From contig JAIWNE010000032.1 in NCBI GenBank assembly GCA_025331445.1, positions 186,001 through 250,000 of the forward strand: a stretch of 64,000 nt of DNA, written 5' to 3'. Positions 45,037 through 56,159 of this stretch are shown here, one piece after another; positions within the stretch are counted from its first letter, which is position 1; each line of letters starts with the position of its first letter. The DNA is from Blakeslea trispora (Eukaryota > Mucoromycota > Mucoromycetes > Mucorales > Choanephoraceae). Position numbers and translations under genes: made by a program. Below the pieces are notes generated by a model. That model had not been told where the DNA came from. It saw nothing but the letters and a program-made list of their open reading frames with translations, and made no database searches.

Positions 45037-46673
45037 TTATAGTTGACAAAGAAGATGAGAAAGGATTTTGTTTTCTAATTGAATGATTGATTTACGACTT
45101 ATGATTTGGTTTGGACACTGACTTTGTTCAAAGCCAAGTTGATGTGTGTCCCAGACGACAACTTGACTAGAGTTCAAAGCAGCTACACTTGTCTTGATGA
45201 TATTAGCATAAGCTTCACTTCGGCCGTAACTGTAACCAGCATACAGTTTTCCAGCAATAGGTTGTGTAGTCTTGACAACCATTGTCTGTTGAGGATAGAC
45301 CGTGTATTTCAAAAAGTGAAGGAAGGTATAGACATGAGCAGCAAATTCCATAGGATCTTGACGAATACCACCCAAGTCATGGTTACCCATACCAATCACT
45401 ACAAGATCTGCCTTTGGTAACTGACGCGCCTCTGTTTCGATGGTTGACTTCCAGGCTTCTAGATTCTGAACTAATGCATCTGTTAAGGGGTTGAAATAGA
45501 CAGTTTGATTGGCGTGTTTGAGCGGAAATCGAACTGTCTCTAAATTCATAGGATCACAATCGTTGCTAAAAGATGATTTTGATTGTCGATTCAGGGCAAC
45601 CAACACATTTCTAAAAAAAAAATGACTCCAAGTCAACGATACATGAATTATAAAACAATCAAGTATATTTTACCTTTTCAAATGATCGTCACCCCAATAA
45701 TGAACTGTCTTGAACTTTCCAAGACATTTTTGTTCAGTAAGCTGACAACGAGGTAAAAATTGATACAAGATACGATTCTTCTTCCAGGCACTTTGCGACA
45801 ATGCATTATTGGACTGAATCAAATCGCATGCTTCTGTTGTCATTGTTTGATCCATAGGGCGTACAGTCAACTTGTTTTCGGATAAAAAGCGATTAGGCAA
45901 GTATTTATGGAAATTAGGATATTCCCAGAAATAAGAGCGATATTCCACTGATGTTTCCAGCTGAAAAGTACCAGCGTAAGCCATGTTGACTGAAGCGAAA
46001 TAACTGTTGGTCTGTTTATCATGTTGGTGAAAGACAATAGGGATTTTGATGCCTGTTGATTTATCAACTGCTGTGGCCATGATAGAATCGGCTGGACCAT
46101 AGTGTGACATGGCTTTGATGATGGATAAAGCGGGAATAGGACCCAACTAAAGTTGAAAATTAATTTATAAATTTATAAAAAAATGTTTCTAAAATTATCT
46201 CGTTACTTACTAAAGCAGCAATACAGACAGATTCACCTTGGTTGATTCGAACTGTCTTTCGAGTGAATTTGCCGTTTGGTTTGATAAACATGGATTTTGA
46301 TGACCAACCATCCCAAAACTTTCGATCGGATGCACTATAGAAAGGTATGAGGGATTGTAAAATAAAATAAAATAAAAACAAGAGAACTTTACAGCCATTT
46401 GAAATCAACACCTTGACATGCTTCTGGTATCACTTGTTTAGGTGGTAAAGGTGGTGCTAAAAGTGAGGAAAGTGGTGATTGTTTCACAGGTTTTTTAGGA
46501 GTTGGTATCTTTTTTTCTTGTTCTTGTTGATATGCATGTTGGTTTACTGTGTTAACAGAAGATGGTCTATGAGGCGATAAAACGGCAAACTGAACAAGTA
46601 TTCCGGAACATAATAAGATGATTAAAAATACAAGAATTGTATATGTAGAAGGTAATTTTTTATGAGAGCTCAT
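45037..46673 (-). CDS. Type II membrane protein with SGNH/PC-esterase-like luminal domain
   Basis: Exons 46393..46673, 46211..46334, 45674..46146, 45037..45610; 483 aa. N-terminal signal anchor (TYTILVFLIILLCSGILVQF), a Pro/Lys/Gln stalk, then a luminal domain beginning with CQGVDFKWL and WDGWSSKSMFIKPNGK. Possible SGNH-like blocks: VHYWGDDHLKRNVL, VIGMGNHDLGGI and a C-terminal VVWDTHQLG (DxxH). In PC-esterase and NXPE-like families block I is GDS with a catalytic Ser; here that position reads GDD, so the protein may be inactive, may use another nucleophile, or may belong to another family. The layout suggests a Golgi glycan O-acetyltransferase or esterase-like role (inference). It lies 199 bp downstream of MTR10 on the same strand. 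Confidence 0.65.
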
Positions 46674-46871
46674 TTCTCTCTTTCGTTTTCTATTTTATCT
46701 TTTAATGTATGTACGCACACACACACACAAATATATCTGTTTATATATACAGTGCAAAAAAAAAAAAGAAAGAAAGAAAGAAAGAGAGAAGAAGAAGAAA
46801 AAAGGAAAAAAACAGGAAAAAAATTTTTTTTTTTTATTGCCTTTTTATTATTATTTTGGTGCTCTATAAAA

Positions 46872-49800
46872 CTAATGTCGATCTTTACTAGCATTTCTTC
46901 TGCGATAAGTAGCAGCAAAGTCCGATAAGATCCTTCTTATTTTGACCCAATGTTGACCCGTGATTGCACTAATAAATAAGAGAGTTGAAGCTGATGATAA
47001 AAAATGATCTTTTTTTTTTTCTTTTTTTTTTTTATACCTTGTCCAGTTTGACATAAATTCTGACTTGAGATCTGCAGATAAATAATCTTCAGGTACCTCA
47101 TTTATCGCCTGCATGATCCATTGAGCTGATTCGGAAGGCAAGGTCTGAGCCAACAGTTGAAAGATATTAGCTACGTCTGGAATTAGATCTTGACTATAGT
47201 AGTCCAGAACACCATTACAAAGCACGAGTGTCAGATTAGCGCCATATTCTCTGTAGAGTGCTAAAATGGCGGCTGATTTATCCGCTATCTTGAGCAGACG
47301 AGAGTTGAATTTGAGAACAGCTTCTAACGCATGCGATTCATTGACAGCAAGACTGGCTATGTTAGCTTGGAATACAGTAGCGAATAAAGGATCATTCACA
47401 AGTAATAAAGGAGCCTGATCCATAAAAGCAACTACCAATCGAAAATATTCCTCAATCACTATATATTTCAAGTTAAAGAGAAGCGAGTCAACATTTTAAA
47501 AGTTTTTTTTTTCTTGTTTTTTTTTACCATCAGGCATATCGTTCACTTGTTGTGTTTGTAACTTGACAAACAAGACTTGACTAAGTTGTTGAACAAATTC
47601 AAAACAAGGACGCTGACCTTCTTCCCGGGCAAATTCCCGGACTAATTTTAAGGCAACCCAAAGATAACAACTGAGACCAGTCAAGTTGAATGCGTTCACA
47701 ATACGCTCCATCAGTTGAGGTAAAAAGGGGATAAAGTGTGGGCCATAAGAAAGCATGAAGCTGTTGAAACACTTGCAGAGAGGTTCAGAGACGGTGTCCA
47801 GACCACCCAGCTGAGTCAAGGTGCTGTCCAGCACAGGCCAAAGTTCACTGATGAATGTCACACAAGGATGAGATTGACCTACAGGAATGTTTTCGGGACG
47901 AATAATATCGAAAAAGACATTGATCTGTTCCAATAAATCTAAGAGAAGACTTGTTATTCGTTTGTTCTCTTTATGTATTTTAGGACTATTTACCTCCTAT
48001 CTTCACATAATCATCAGGAGACAATGTCTGTTTTTCTTTAGATACCAGGCTGTGTAATTCTTGTGCGACAGGTAAGCAAAAGAGCTGTAAGGCGTTCTGA
48101 ATGTCTGAGGGAGAAATGACAGTGATCACATGAGAGACTGCTTCAGTGACCTCCAAAACGTCTCTAAAAGGAAGTGATTTGGCCACATTTAAATAGAATG
48201 CTTGTAATTGAGGGATATAGTCCACTAAATGCTAAAAAAATATCACATCAATCATCAAACCATGCTCTGCTATGCCACTACTTACCTCTTTACAGTCTTT
48301 ACAGAGATGTTTAAGAGCAAGCGCACTGGCAGCAGCTACTTCCTCATTTTGGAATCCGGAAGAAATAAAGTTGAGCTGATAAGTAATGTATTGAGGATGC
48401 TTTTCAGTCCAGAAAGAATAACGCGAGATGACAAGAGTAGCAGCATAACGAATTTTGGGATGATCCGGTAATTGAGAGAGGAATTCCATGATATGAGGCA
48501 TCACCTCGTTCTCATCCTGAGGCACTTCGGAGCCCATCACACGTAATGAGAAGATAGGTGCCTCAATCTGTTGCCAGCTTGCCTCAGGACTGTTGAGAAG
48601 ATGCGTCAATAACTGCATAGGTTTCACAAGACAACGTTGAGGTGTCAGGATACGACAACAGTCCTTGAGGGTATCGCCCATCTTGTGTCTAAAATCACGG
48701 AATTCATCGCGTTCTTGTGCTGTCATGTCTTCGTCGGGGTACTTGAGATGAACCAACATCACATCAACCAGACGATCATAGTAAGGAGCCAACTGAGGGA
48801 TGGCCTGTCGATAGGTTTCGGTCTCTAGCACATTGGTTAATTCAAACCAAAACTTGAATGTCATGGGCACAATATCCAAGTCATGATAAGCTGTACATTT
48901 CAAGATACCCTCCAACAATATCTCAAAGGCTTCCGGGTGCATACTGATCAGATTGATATAGGCTTCACCTGCCTCACAAAAGATACGACAATAGCCACGT
49001 ACAACATCCTCATCTTCTTCATTCTGTTGAGCTTCTGTCAATCTGACCAACATGGGATGAAAGGAAGGATAGAGCTGTTGGATGATATCCTGGCAATCAT
49101 TCACTTCGCGCGTCTCATAGATAATCTCGGAGACCACATCTACCGAGACCTCAAACAGTTCCTCTGATTCTAATCCCTTGAATGCCAACTGAACCAAAGG
49201 ACTGGTACTGAGCATACGGATATCCATCTCACCTGTACGAATCCAACTGGATAGGCATTGAAAGATACGAATCTGTAGGTCTGTATCGGTGCTTGATTGC
49301 ATCAACATGGAAAGAAGATCAAGTACTCGGGGTGCGTTGCTATCAATCAACTCTTGGCCTCTTGCTCTATATTCTGCATCCTACAGTGACATGTCAATCA
49401 ATGTACCTCATTGTATTTCATTCTAGTTACAGTCAAAGGTAATCTTCTGGCATTCTGATTCATTTCTTCGGGTAATAGTTTGAGGATCTCTAGTAGACAG
49501 ACTCTGCTTTTAGGCGAATTATTGAATTTCTCGACAAGATCATTCAAGACAGACTTCCACTCGAGCAATTGAATGGCTAGGATGGCGATAGCTAAGCATA
49601 GTTGTACCATAACTACTTTTGAGCTATCTGTGATTTGGCTTAGTCTGTCTATCAATCCATCACGTAACTGTAAACGTGCCTTCAAGTCCAATTCTCGCAA
49701 GTCGTAAGTGATCTAATCAATCATTGAGTTGAAATGATATTTTTAATAAAAAAAGGGAGGAGGATACTATTGTTATCATCCTACTTACTTTTTGCTTTAA

Positions 49801-50059
49801 TGTTTGAGCAGCAAATAGTTGAGTCTCTATATTGGCATCGTTTGATTTCAACAAGTAATCTGCTACTGTCCAGGCCTCTGGCTAAAGATAAAATAAAAGG
49901 GCATTATGAATATAAAAGAGTATTTAATTACTAAAACAAGCTTGCCTTTTTCTGAAAAGACTCTAACCAACGATTAGCTTCTCGGTTTGTTTGTCTGTCT
50001 GTTGAACTGTAGAGTGAAGATAGCGCTTCTAATACGCGTGTGGTTGATTCGGTGGTCAT
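46872..50059 (-). CDS. MTR10: Importin-beta family nuclear transport receptor Mtr10/transportin-3
   Basis: Exons 49946..50059, 49789..49881, 49431..49712, 48286..49380, 47994..48231, 47528..47938, 47038..47458, 46872..46968; 916 aa, close to transportin-3 length. Start: LEALSSLYSSTDRQTNREAN with WLESFQKKPEAWTVADYLL, then ETQLFAAQTLKQKITYDL, the importin-N region. HEAT-like helices follow throughout (for example IQLLEWKSVLNDLVEKFNN, IRYAATLVISRYSFWTEKH) and the end is ILSDFAATYRRRN. Mtr10/TNPO3 imports RNA-binding and SR-type proteins (family knowledge). Intron 1 must use a GC donor (AAG|GCAAGC) to keep frame and give FQKK-PEAW; a downstream GTAATT would break the frame. The intron-7 acceptor yields RSAITGQHW. 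Confidence 0.93.
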
Positions 50060-50380
50060 GAAAGTAGAATAATTTAAAAAAAAAAAAAATTAGAAGATAT
50101 GGACTTGCACTTTTTTAATGCAATTCATTTTTTTTTCTTTTAAAAAGCAGTCAGCTTTACCATTTAGTTTGTGCAAAATAAAACAAGAAAAAAGAAGTTC
50201 TTTAAAGACATCTATAGCATATTGAACCAAGTGCCCCCCACTTTTCCCTGCTTATTTTTCTTGTAGTTCAAATGTTTATTTTTAATTGAATTTTTTGTTT
50301 TATTTTATGTGTGCATTAAACTATTCATTTAAAGAAACGCGTTCTTTTTTTCTTTCTTTTTATATATAATTATCGAGATA
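50060..50380. promoter_or_regulatory. Divergent promoter region between MTR10 and PSY4
   Basis: About 320 bp between two divergent start codons, with long T/A runs and TATATATAAT at about 50361..50370 just before the PSY4 start. Assigned as promoter by position only. Confidence 0.5.
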
Positions 50381-51057
50381 ATGACAGAAGCAGAGACAGA
50401 TCGACCTGATCTAGTAGAGATGGGAGACGCATTGGCATCAATAAAAGTAGATCCGTTACTTGAGGAGATTGCCAAAACAAACCTGATTCATCAGACAACA
50501 TGGGATAATCTAAAACGAATCATCAAAGAAACACTAGCTGAACAACGTCAGCTCATGGCAGACAAACTCACTGATAACACAAGACAACAAGTAGATGCAC
50601 TCTGTTTAGATATCGAACATATCCTTCAAGACCAACAAGAGTAAATGACTACCTTTTGTTTCTAGCTGAATCTCATGCTTTTTTTTTTAATTGTTCAGTT
50701 GCCCTTTTACGATCCAACGTATATGTGAATTAGTGATTCATCCAACAAGTTATTATAGAATGTATATTAAATATTTGAGAGCCATTCAAAAAGTAAAAAA
50801 ACAGAGAAAACCATAGTGATTCCTTATGATTAACTTGTCTTTGTTTTTAGGTGGTCTCAATTCGATCTACTTATGAAGATTACAATTATACACCACCAGA
50901 AGTTATCACAAAAGAAGAAGAAAGTGAAGAAGATGAAGAGGAGGACGCATTGGATGATATGTTTGATGATCTTCCAACCAAACAAGTGGAAGAACCACGT
51001 ACAGATTTATCTGATTTCAGTAAACACAAGAGGGCTAAACCAGCATCAGATGAATAA
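50381..51057 (+). CDS. PSY4: Protein phosphatase 4 regulatory subunit 2 (PPP4R2/Psy4)
   Basis: Exons 50381..50640, 50699..50792, 50851..51057; 186 aa. The helical N-terminal half ends in the PPP4R2 hallmark CPFTIQRICELVIHPTSYYR followed by KYLRAIQK-VVSI. The rest is short and acidic (EEESEEDEEEDALDDMFDDL), typical of PPP4R2 tails. Psy4 pairs with the PP4 catalytic subunit and Psy2 to dephosphorylate DNA-damage substrates such as gamma-H2A (family knowledge). The protein is at the short end of the family. It is divergent from MTR10. Confidence 0.88.
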
Positions 51058-51274
51058 ACTAATTCATAAATAAAGAAGGAAAACCCTTTTTTTTTTTTGT
51101 ACACCAAACAGAAGAATTTGTCTGATCCTAACTATTTAGTAATCTGACTTATAATCTGGATAAAATCATCTTTCTTTCTCCTCTTAAATATATCTGCTAC
51201 CGCCGGAAAAAAAAATTATGCAGTAGAAGAAAAAAAAAAAGGTTGGCGCATAAGCTATAAATACGCACATTTTA

Positions 51275-51600
51275 TTATACAAGTCTATGGTTGAGACAAT
51301 CTTCAAGTTTGGCTGCAGAATATCTACAAAAGTCTTGAAGATCACTGTAAAGAATTTTGTTACAAGCGTCTCCAATTCTAGAAGTCAATGTCTCTTCTGA
51401 TAGCAGCTGTTCTCTCTCTCGCTCTCTCGTGCACTGCTTTCTCAGGAGGCTTCAGATCCTTGTAACTCTCATAGTTTATTACGCACTCTACAGGACACAT
51501 TTTGTTGTCGGCTTGCATTGCAAATTCTATAACTTTGTTGCCCTGAATGTCATGCTTGTTGCCTAAGCCGTCTTCAAAAAACAATGTTGTCCATTTACAA
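51275..51600 (-). pseudogene. Decayed C-terminal end of an IS630/Tc1-type transposase
   Basis: Minus-strand reading EQLLSEETLTSRIGDACNKI, LYSDLQDFCRYSAAKLEDCL closely parallels the end of the chimeric ORF (EKLLEEETITMRIQDACNKV, LISDLRGFCHYSLSKFEDCL). Upstream, diverged remains of DNAPIH...YIES and of LNPIEQ (here LKPPEKA) can be followed, with about 10 nt lost near the latter and a frame change at the TAG at 51378. Stop TAA at 51275..51277. It is a relic of the same transposon lineage as the element at 11.2-12.5 kb. Confidence 0.72.
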
Positions 51601-52146
51601 AAAAGAAAGTGCGCAAATAATTTTTCCGTTTGGTGCAAAAACGTGTTTGGTCTGAATATTAAAAATCCTAATATCAATGACAACAATAAACAGTTAACAC
51701 GCAAGGAGGGATGAGCTCTTTTCTTTATGGGAGTATTTTCTTCTTTCATTATAGAGGAGATCTACCCACAGTACAGCTACCCTATTGAGAGTGTCCGGGT
51801 GAGATCAGATACTATAGTGTGAGCTTGGGAATGTAGTTTCGAAGCTGTCTTGCAAAAGCAGTGTTGGCAAGGGGTCTTCAGTGCTTGCTGCTTGGCAGAG
51901 GTATCTGATGTATCCAGTTGCATGAGCTTGAACAGCCTGCTACAGCTGTTCTTGCAATACATGGAATGGCGGACACCGTATACCGCAGTTATCTGCTAGG
52001 GATCTGAGGGCTTTTTTCTTTCTTTCTTTTTGGAGTCAGATTAACTTCCATCTTCACGCGGTTAACTCTGTTGACCATAAAGGTCCCACTTTTATGGGAA
52101 CTAGGAGAAGTTACTTTAAATAACAAATAAAAACCGTTTATCGACT

Positions 52147-52650
52147 TTAAAAGAGATTGATTTTCTTAACCTCAAACTGGTCTTCTGCTTTTTTGGCTAC
52201 TCTAATGTTTGCCCTCTTCAATGCCCCTGATAAGACACCTTTGTATATTTGAAGCATGTCTTTTTTCAGTTTTTTCTGATTCAACATTTCAAATGAAAAG
52301 CTGGTCTTTTTGTTGAATTTTGACAGGTATTTTTTGACCAACTTGCCAGGAGATGTCAGAGAGCCGTTTGGTATTCCCTTTAAATTCGACTTGACCTTTT
52401 TCAACTCCTTCCAATCCAAATCCTTTTCAACCATGATTCTGAGCAACAAAGAAGCTGTTCTTTGGACTACATTCTTTGTCTGGATATTCAACGCATGTGG
52501 TGGTGCGAGATCTTTTTCTTGAAATCTTGTGCTAACAAGCATCCACTTTTCTTTTAGGCTTGCTGTTTGATGTATTGATTCAGCAATCTCTGTATTCTTT
52601 GTGTGAGTGCTGCTGCGCTTCTGACAAAGATATCTCGTGAAAACACGGTA
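52147..52650 (-). CDS. Basic hypothetical protein, possibly a transposon-associated remnant
   Basis: Open for 168 codons from 52650, first Met at 52542. The sequence is Lys-rich and helical (ELKKVKSNLKGI, KKYLSKFNKK, LNQKKLKKDMLQIYKG, IRVAKKAEDQF) with no recognised domain. An in-frame TGA precedes it at 52651..52653, so the N-terminus is missing, spliced or never existed. It lies 550 bp upstream of the transposase relic on the same strand, which makes an element-borne origin possible. Nothing more can be supported. Confidence 0.35.
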   Translation of the reverse strand, partial: YRVFTRYLCQKRSSTHTKNTEIAESIHQTASLKEKWMLVSTRFQEKDLAPPHALNIQTKNVVQRTASLLLRIMVEKDLDWKELKKVKSNLKGIPNGSLTSPGKLVKKYLSKFNKKTSFSFEMLNQKKLKKDMLQIYKGVLSGALKRANIRVAKKAEDQFEVKKINLF

Positions 52651-52653
52651 TCA

Positions 52654-53616
52654 AGTCTTTCGACTATTGTGTTAGAGTGCATCTATTCTATATTCAAAAA
52701 CGTATAGAGAAGTGGGGACTTAACTTTTTCTCGTTCTTGTTGCCACCAGACTGTTAAAAAAAACTTGATTTTTTAAAAAAAGTGAATTGTCTTCAAAGAT
52801 GGGAGAGGACCCAGGGTAGAGATATAAGTCAAAAGTTTCAAGGCGAAACTTTTTGAATATATCTCTATGTTGGCTGGTGTTTCATTCAAACGCAATATAG
52901 ACTAAAGAATGGAAATTTTTTTCTATTAGTTTCCGTAGCAACACTTGATGATGATTGCCAGCTGTTTGACAATGAAACCATTCGCCTATAAACCATTAAA
53001 AACAACCTCTTTATACCTAGAAAGTATCACTGCAGATAAGGAATATAGTTAATTCGAAAACTTATTGTCTCAAAATACCCATTCTTCAAAAACCATAATG
53101 GAATGCTTTTAGTCATCCACTACAGATGAAGAAATGTATAGCTAATGAATATAAACAAAAAAGAAGATTCACAGATATGAATTTGATGGTTATTTACTTG
53201 TTCACTTTCTCGTGTTACCTTAAAGACAACCATCAAATGACATTTATTCTTTTTTCTTAGTCTACATCTTGCTATTATATTTCTTTCTTTTTGCCTGTTC
53301 AAAACTCTGATAGATTTAGTTTTATTTCCAAATACAAAAAAGGACCTTTTGTCTAATACAATCATTCTTTGTGAGTTCGTTACTGAAAGAGATTTATTGT
53401 CATTTAGGTACTCTTGGAAATGATTGGCTGTTCAAAAAGTGGTGCGTAAATAAAATTGCGCGGAACATTTGTAAATGGACTTTCTCTTTTTCTAACTCTA
53501 CCCCCCCCCTACTCTCTCTTTTTCTCAGATAAACAGTAAACAACCTCCTCTTTTGTTTTAACAACTACTGTCACTTTTAACTGATTCAAAACTTTCGAAA
53601 GAAAGAGAGAAGCAAA
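52654..53616. other. Intergenic region, nothing recognised
   Basis: About 960 bp upstream of the CLASP-like gene. One minus-strand frame (53120..53365) is lysine/arginine-rich without features. A C8 run at about 53503 precedes the gene. Confidence 0.45.
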
Positions 53617-55484
53617 ATGAAGATTGCTATCTATCCAACACACACTATTAAGGTATACATTTTTTAAGCTTTTTTTTTTTCAAGAAAAAACACGATCTTT
53701 TCTAACGTGCTTATTAGATCGCTACTAAAGTTGAATATGAAAGAGAAATCAAACGAATCATAAAGCTGTTCTCTCAAAAAGAGACAGAAGAGACTTGGGA
53801 TCAGTTCAAACGAGCTTTAGACAATCTCAGTCGTTGGATCACAGAAGGCAAGATTAGCACGTTCTCAACATTCGAAAACCATATTAAAGAACTCAAATTA
53901 CCTATTGTTCGTTGTGTAAGTAACCCACATATACATATTGTAAGCATCCCTAGACTAACTCTCTCTCTCTCTCTTTTTCTCTTTATTTAAACACATATAC
54001 ATATATCTATATATACTCTTCTCTTGTAGCTTGAATCTCCTCGTACCTCATTATCTGCTTCTGCCTCAGGCTTAATAAGATCTATGGCTCAAACCATGGA
54101 AACTAGTTTCGCCTCTAAAATTAATCCTATCTTTGTTCATGCTATTATGAAGCAGCTGGGTGGTACAAATAAAGTACAAACAGCCCGTGTACTGACTGAT
54201 TACAAAGAAGTGATCGAATGCGCTAAATTACCTAAATGCATTCCTTTGTTTGCAGAGTACTTGACGAACAAGAACAAGCACAAGAACAATAGCCATCTAC
54301 GATCTTGCTTGGCTGAATGCCTGTTGGTCTTGATTCGAGTCAACCCAGAACAAGTCCTGAAGAAGTTTAGTGGAGATGTGGAGAAGGCCATTCATATTGC
54401 TTGTACAGATGCCTGTCCCTCTGTTCGTTCGATGATACGTGATGTCTATAAGGCTTATGCTGAAAAGATGCCTGAACAGTTTGATGCCTTTAAGCTTTCC
54501 CTGACTAGTGCGGATCGAAAGCATCTAGAGTGTAAAAAGTCAGTCGCCATCAGTCGATCTGCTTCCTCTATGCCATCACGTCACAATTTACCCACACGTG
54601 TATCATCAAAAAAATCAGCAAGTGCTCAAGTATACCCTACACGACGCTTATCACCTGTATATAGTCGCCTTGTTCCTCAAACTTCAAGAAAATCTTCCAG
54701 TACCGCATTCTATCCTATTCGTAATCAGAATCTTTGTAGAAAAGAAAGCACCTCTAAGGCAAACAATACCCCTCAAGTCGACAACACGCCTCTTTCCTCT
54801 GTAAATAACCATAGTGATCAACAACACGTGACACATACCCACAAAGATAAGCATGCATCAAATCCACATACTGTCTGTAATCCTAGTCAAGAAGTTATCG
54901 ACACTGTCTTTAGCTCTAATGAACCAGAACAACTTGACTTTGAGGCTCATGAATTAATGCTTTCATCATCATCATCTTCTTCGCTTTCTTTTCCATCGCC
55001 ATCCTCATTCTCCTTCTTGCCTTCAATGACAGAAAAACGATCGCATGAAGATGATACCCAGACAATGAGCCCAACAAAGAAGCAAAAGACATCTCCCACT
55101 TCCTCCACCCCCATCAAATCCGAACCCTTATCACCCTCACACATACTCTACTCCGAACCAATCGAGGAAAGCCAACCACCATCATCATCATCATCGCCAC
55201 CACCACCATCATCATCATCATCGCCACCTTATTCATCTCCATCATCGCCAACACATCCAGCATCGGCTCTTGATCGTTTTAAAAATCGAAAATTCGTTTT
55301 TAAAAAATATGCAAGACAAAGGCCTGAACTGCCATTCAAATCAAGAGTGTTTGGGGTAAATGTTAGGCACATACTGAACATGTTGCCTAAAAGAGTTCCC
55401 AAGAAAGATGAACCAAAAAAGTCCCCAAAGCAAAAGGGATTTGTCAACAAAAACAATGAAAAACCAAAATGGGTTTTTAAATAA
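53617..55484 (+). CDS. CLASP/Stu1-type TOG-domain microtubule-associated protein
   Basis: Exons 53617..53652, 53718..53915, 54030..55484; 562 aa. The first ~230 residues form a HEAT/TOG-like CLASP_N domain: EETWDQFKRALDNLSRWITE, SGLIRSMAQTMETSFASKIN, HLRSCLAECLLVLIRVN and CTDACPSVRSMIRDVYKAYA. CLASPs bind tubulin and stabilise microtubules (family knowledge). After this the chain is low-complexity: Ser-Arg/Lys-rich (SRSASSMPSRHN), then Ser-rich and Pro/Ser-rich runs (SPPPPSSSSSPP), and a short basic end KPKWVFK. There is only one TOG domain and no CLASP C-terminal domain, so the protein is shorter than typical family members (>1000 aa). The stop codon lies inside a short tandem repeat. Confidence 0.82.
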
Positions 55485-55571
55485 GAAAGAAAATTCAAAA
55501 TGAATTTGTTAACAATGAAAATCCAAAATGGATTTGTCAATAAAGAAGAAAATCCAAAATGGATTTGTTAC
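55437..55571. repeat. Degenerate ~28-34-bp tandem repeat spanning the CLASP-like stop codon
   Basis: Four imperfect units, each starting near GGATTTGT and ending with AAAATCCAAAAT, cover the last 16 codons and the following 85 bp. The first unit encodes GFVNKNNEKPKW. Confidence 0.7.
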
Positions 55572-55743
55572 AAAACTTCTTGGTGTAAAGTTTCTAGTTT
55601 TATGAAATATAAGAAAAAACCATGACTTTATTTTGTGTTTACTGATAAAAGAGAAAATCGCTTTAGTGGCTAGCTCTGCTTTTGGTATGTTTTTGTAATT
55701 TGCTTTGCTCTTTAACCACAACAGCTTACAATGGTTTGCTTTA

Positions 55744-55844
55744 TTTAAGAGTGTTTGTACTCTTGAGAAATGCACTCCTATATCAAACACTCTTTAATTG
55801 AGGACACGCTTTTATCAAACACTCTTAAATCGAGTGGCTACCGT
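55744..55844. repeat. Foldback terminal repeat related to the element at 29.8 kb
   Basis: TTTAAGAGTGTTTG (55744..55757) is exactly complementary to CAAACACTCTTAAA (55816..55829), and a third copy of the arm (CAAACACTCTTTAA) sits at 55784..55797. The right end CACTCTTAAATCGAGTG (55820..55836) is the exact reverse complement of 29784..29800. It is probably the terminal repeat of a Tc1/mariner-like or MITE element; no transposase adjoins it. Confidence 0.65.
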
Positions 55845-56159
55845 GCACTAAATGAATCATCGTACACAGTTAGTTTTTTAGTCAACTCAGAACAAGCCAA
55901 AACACAATCTCTGTCTTGTTAAATGGTAAGCAATACAATCTATATTTTCTTTAACAGACTGACCTCTTGTTCCAGTTGATTTCTGTTTATGCTATCATGA
56001 ACCGCTTGTATTATTATTATTTTTAAAAAAAAAGATGCTTATTTAATATACTTACATGATTCAGTTGAGCACACAATGAGATATCACCTTGATTGCCCAG
56101 ATCAGAACAATTGGTTTAATAGGGGAAAAGGGGCTAAAAGTTTCCTTAATGAAGCAAGC

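Noticed and set aside
46662..46928. Lys/Arg/Glu-rich ORFs near the 5' end of the SGNH-like gene
   Set aside because: They translate a GAAA/CACA microsatellite between two real genes.
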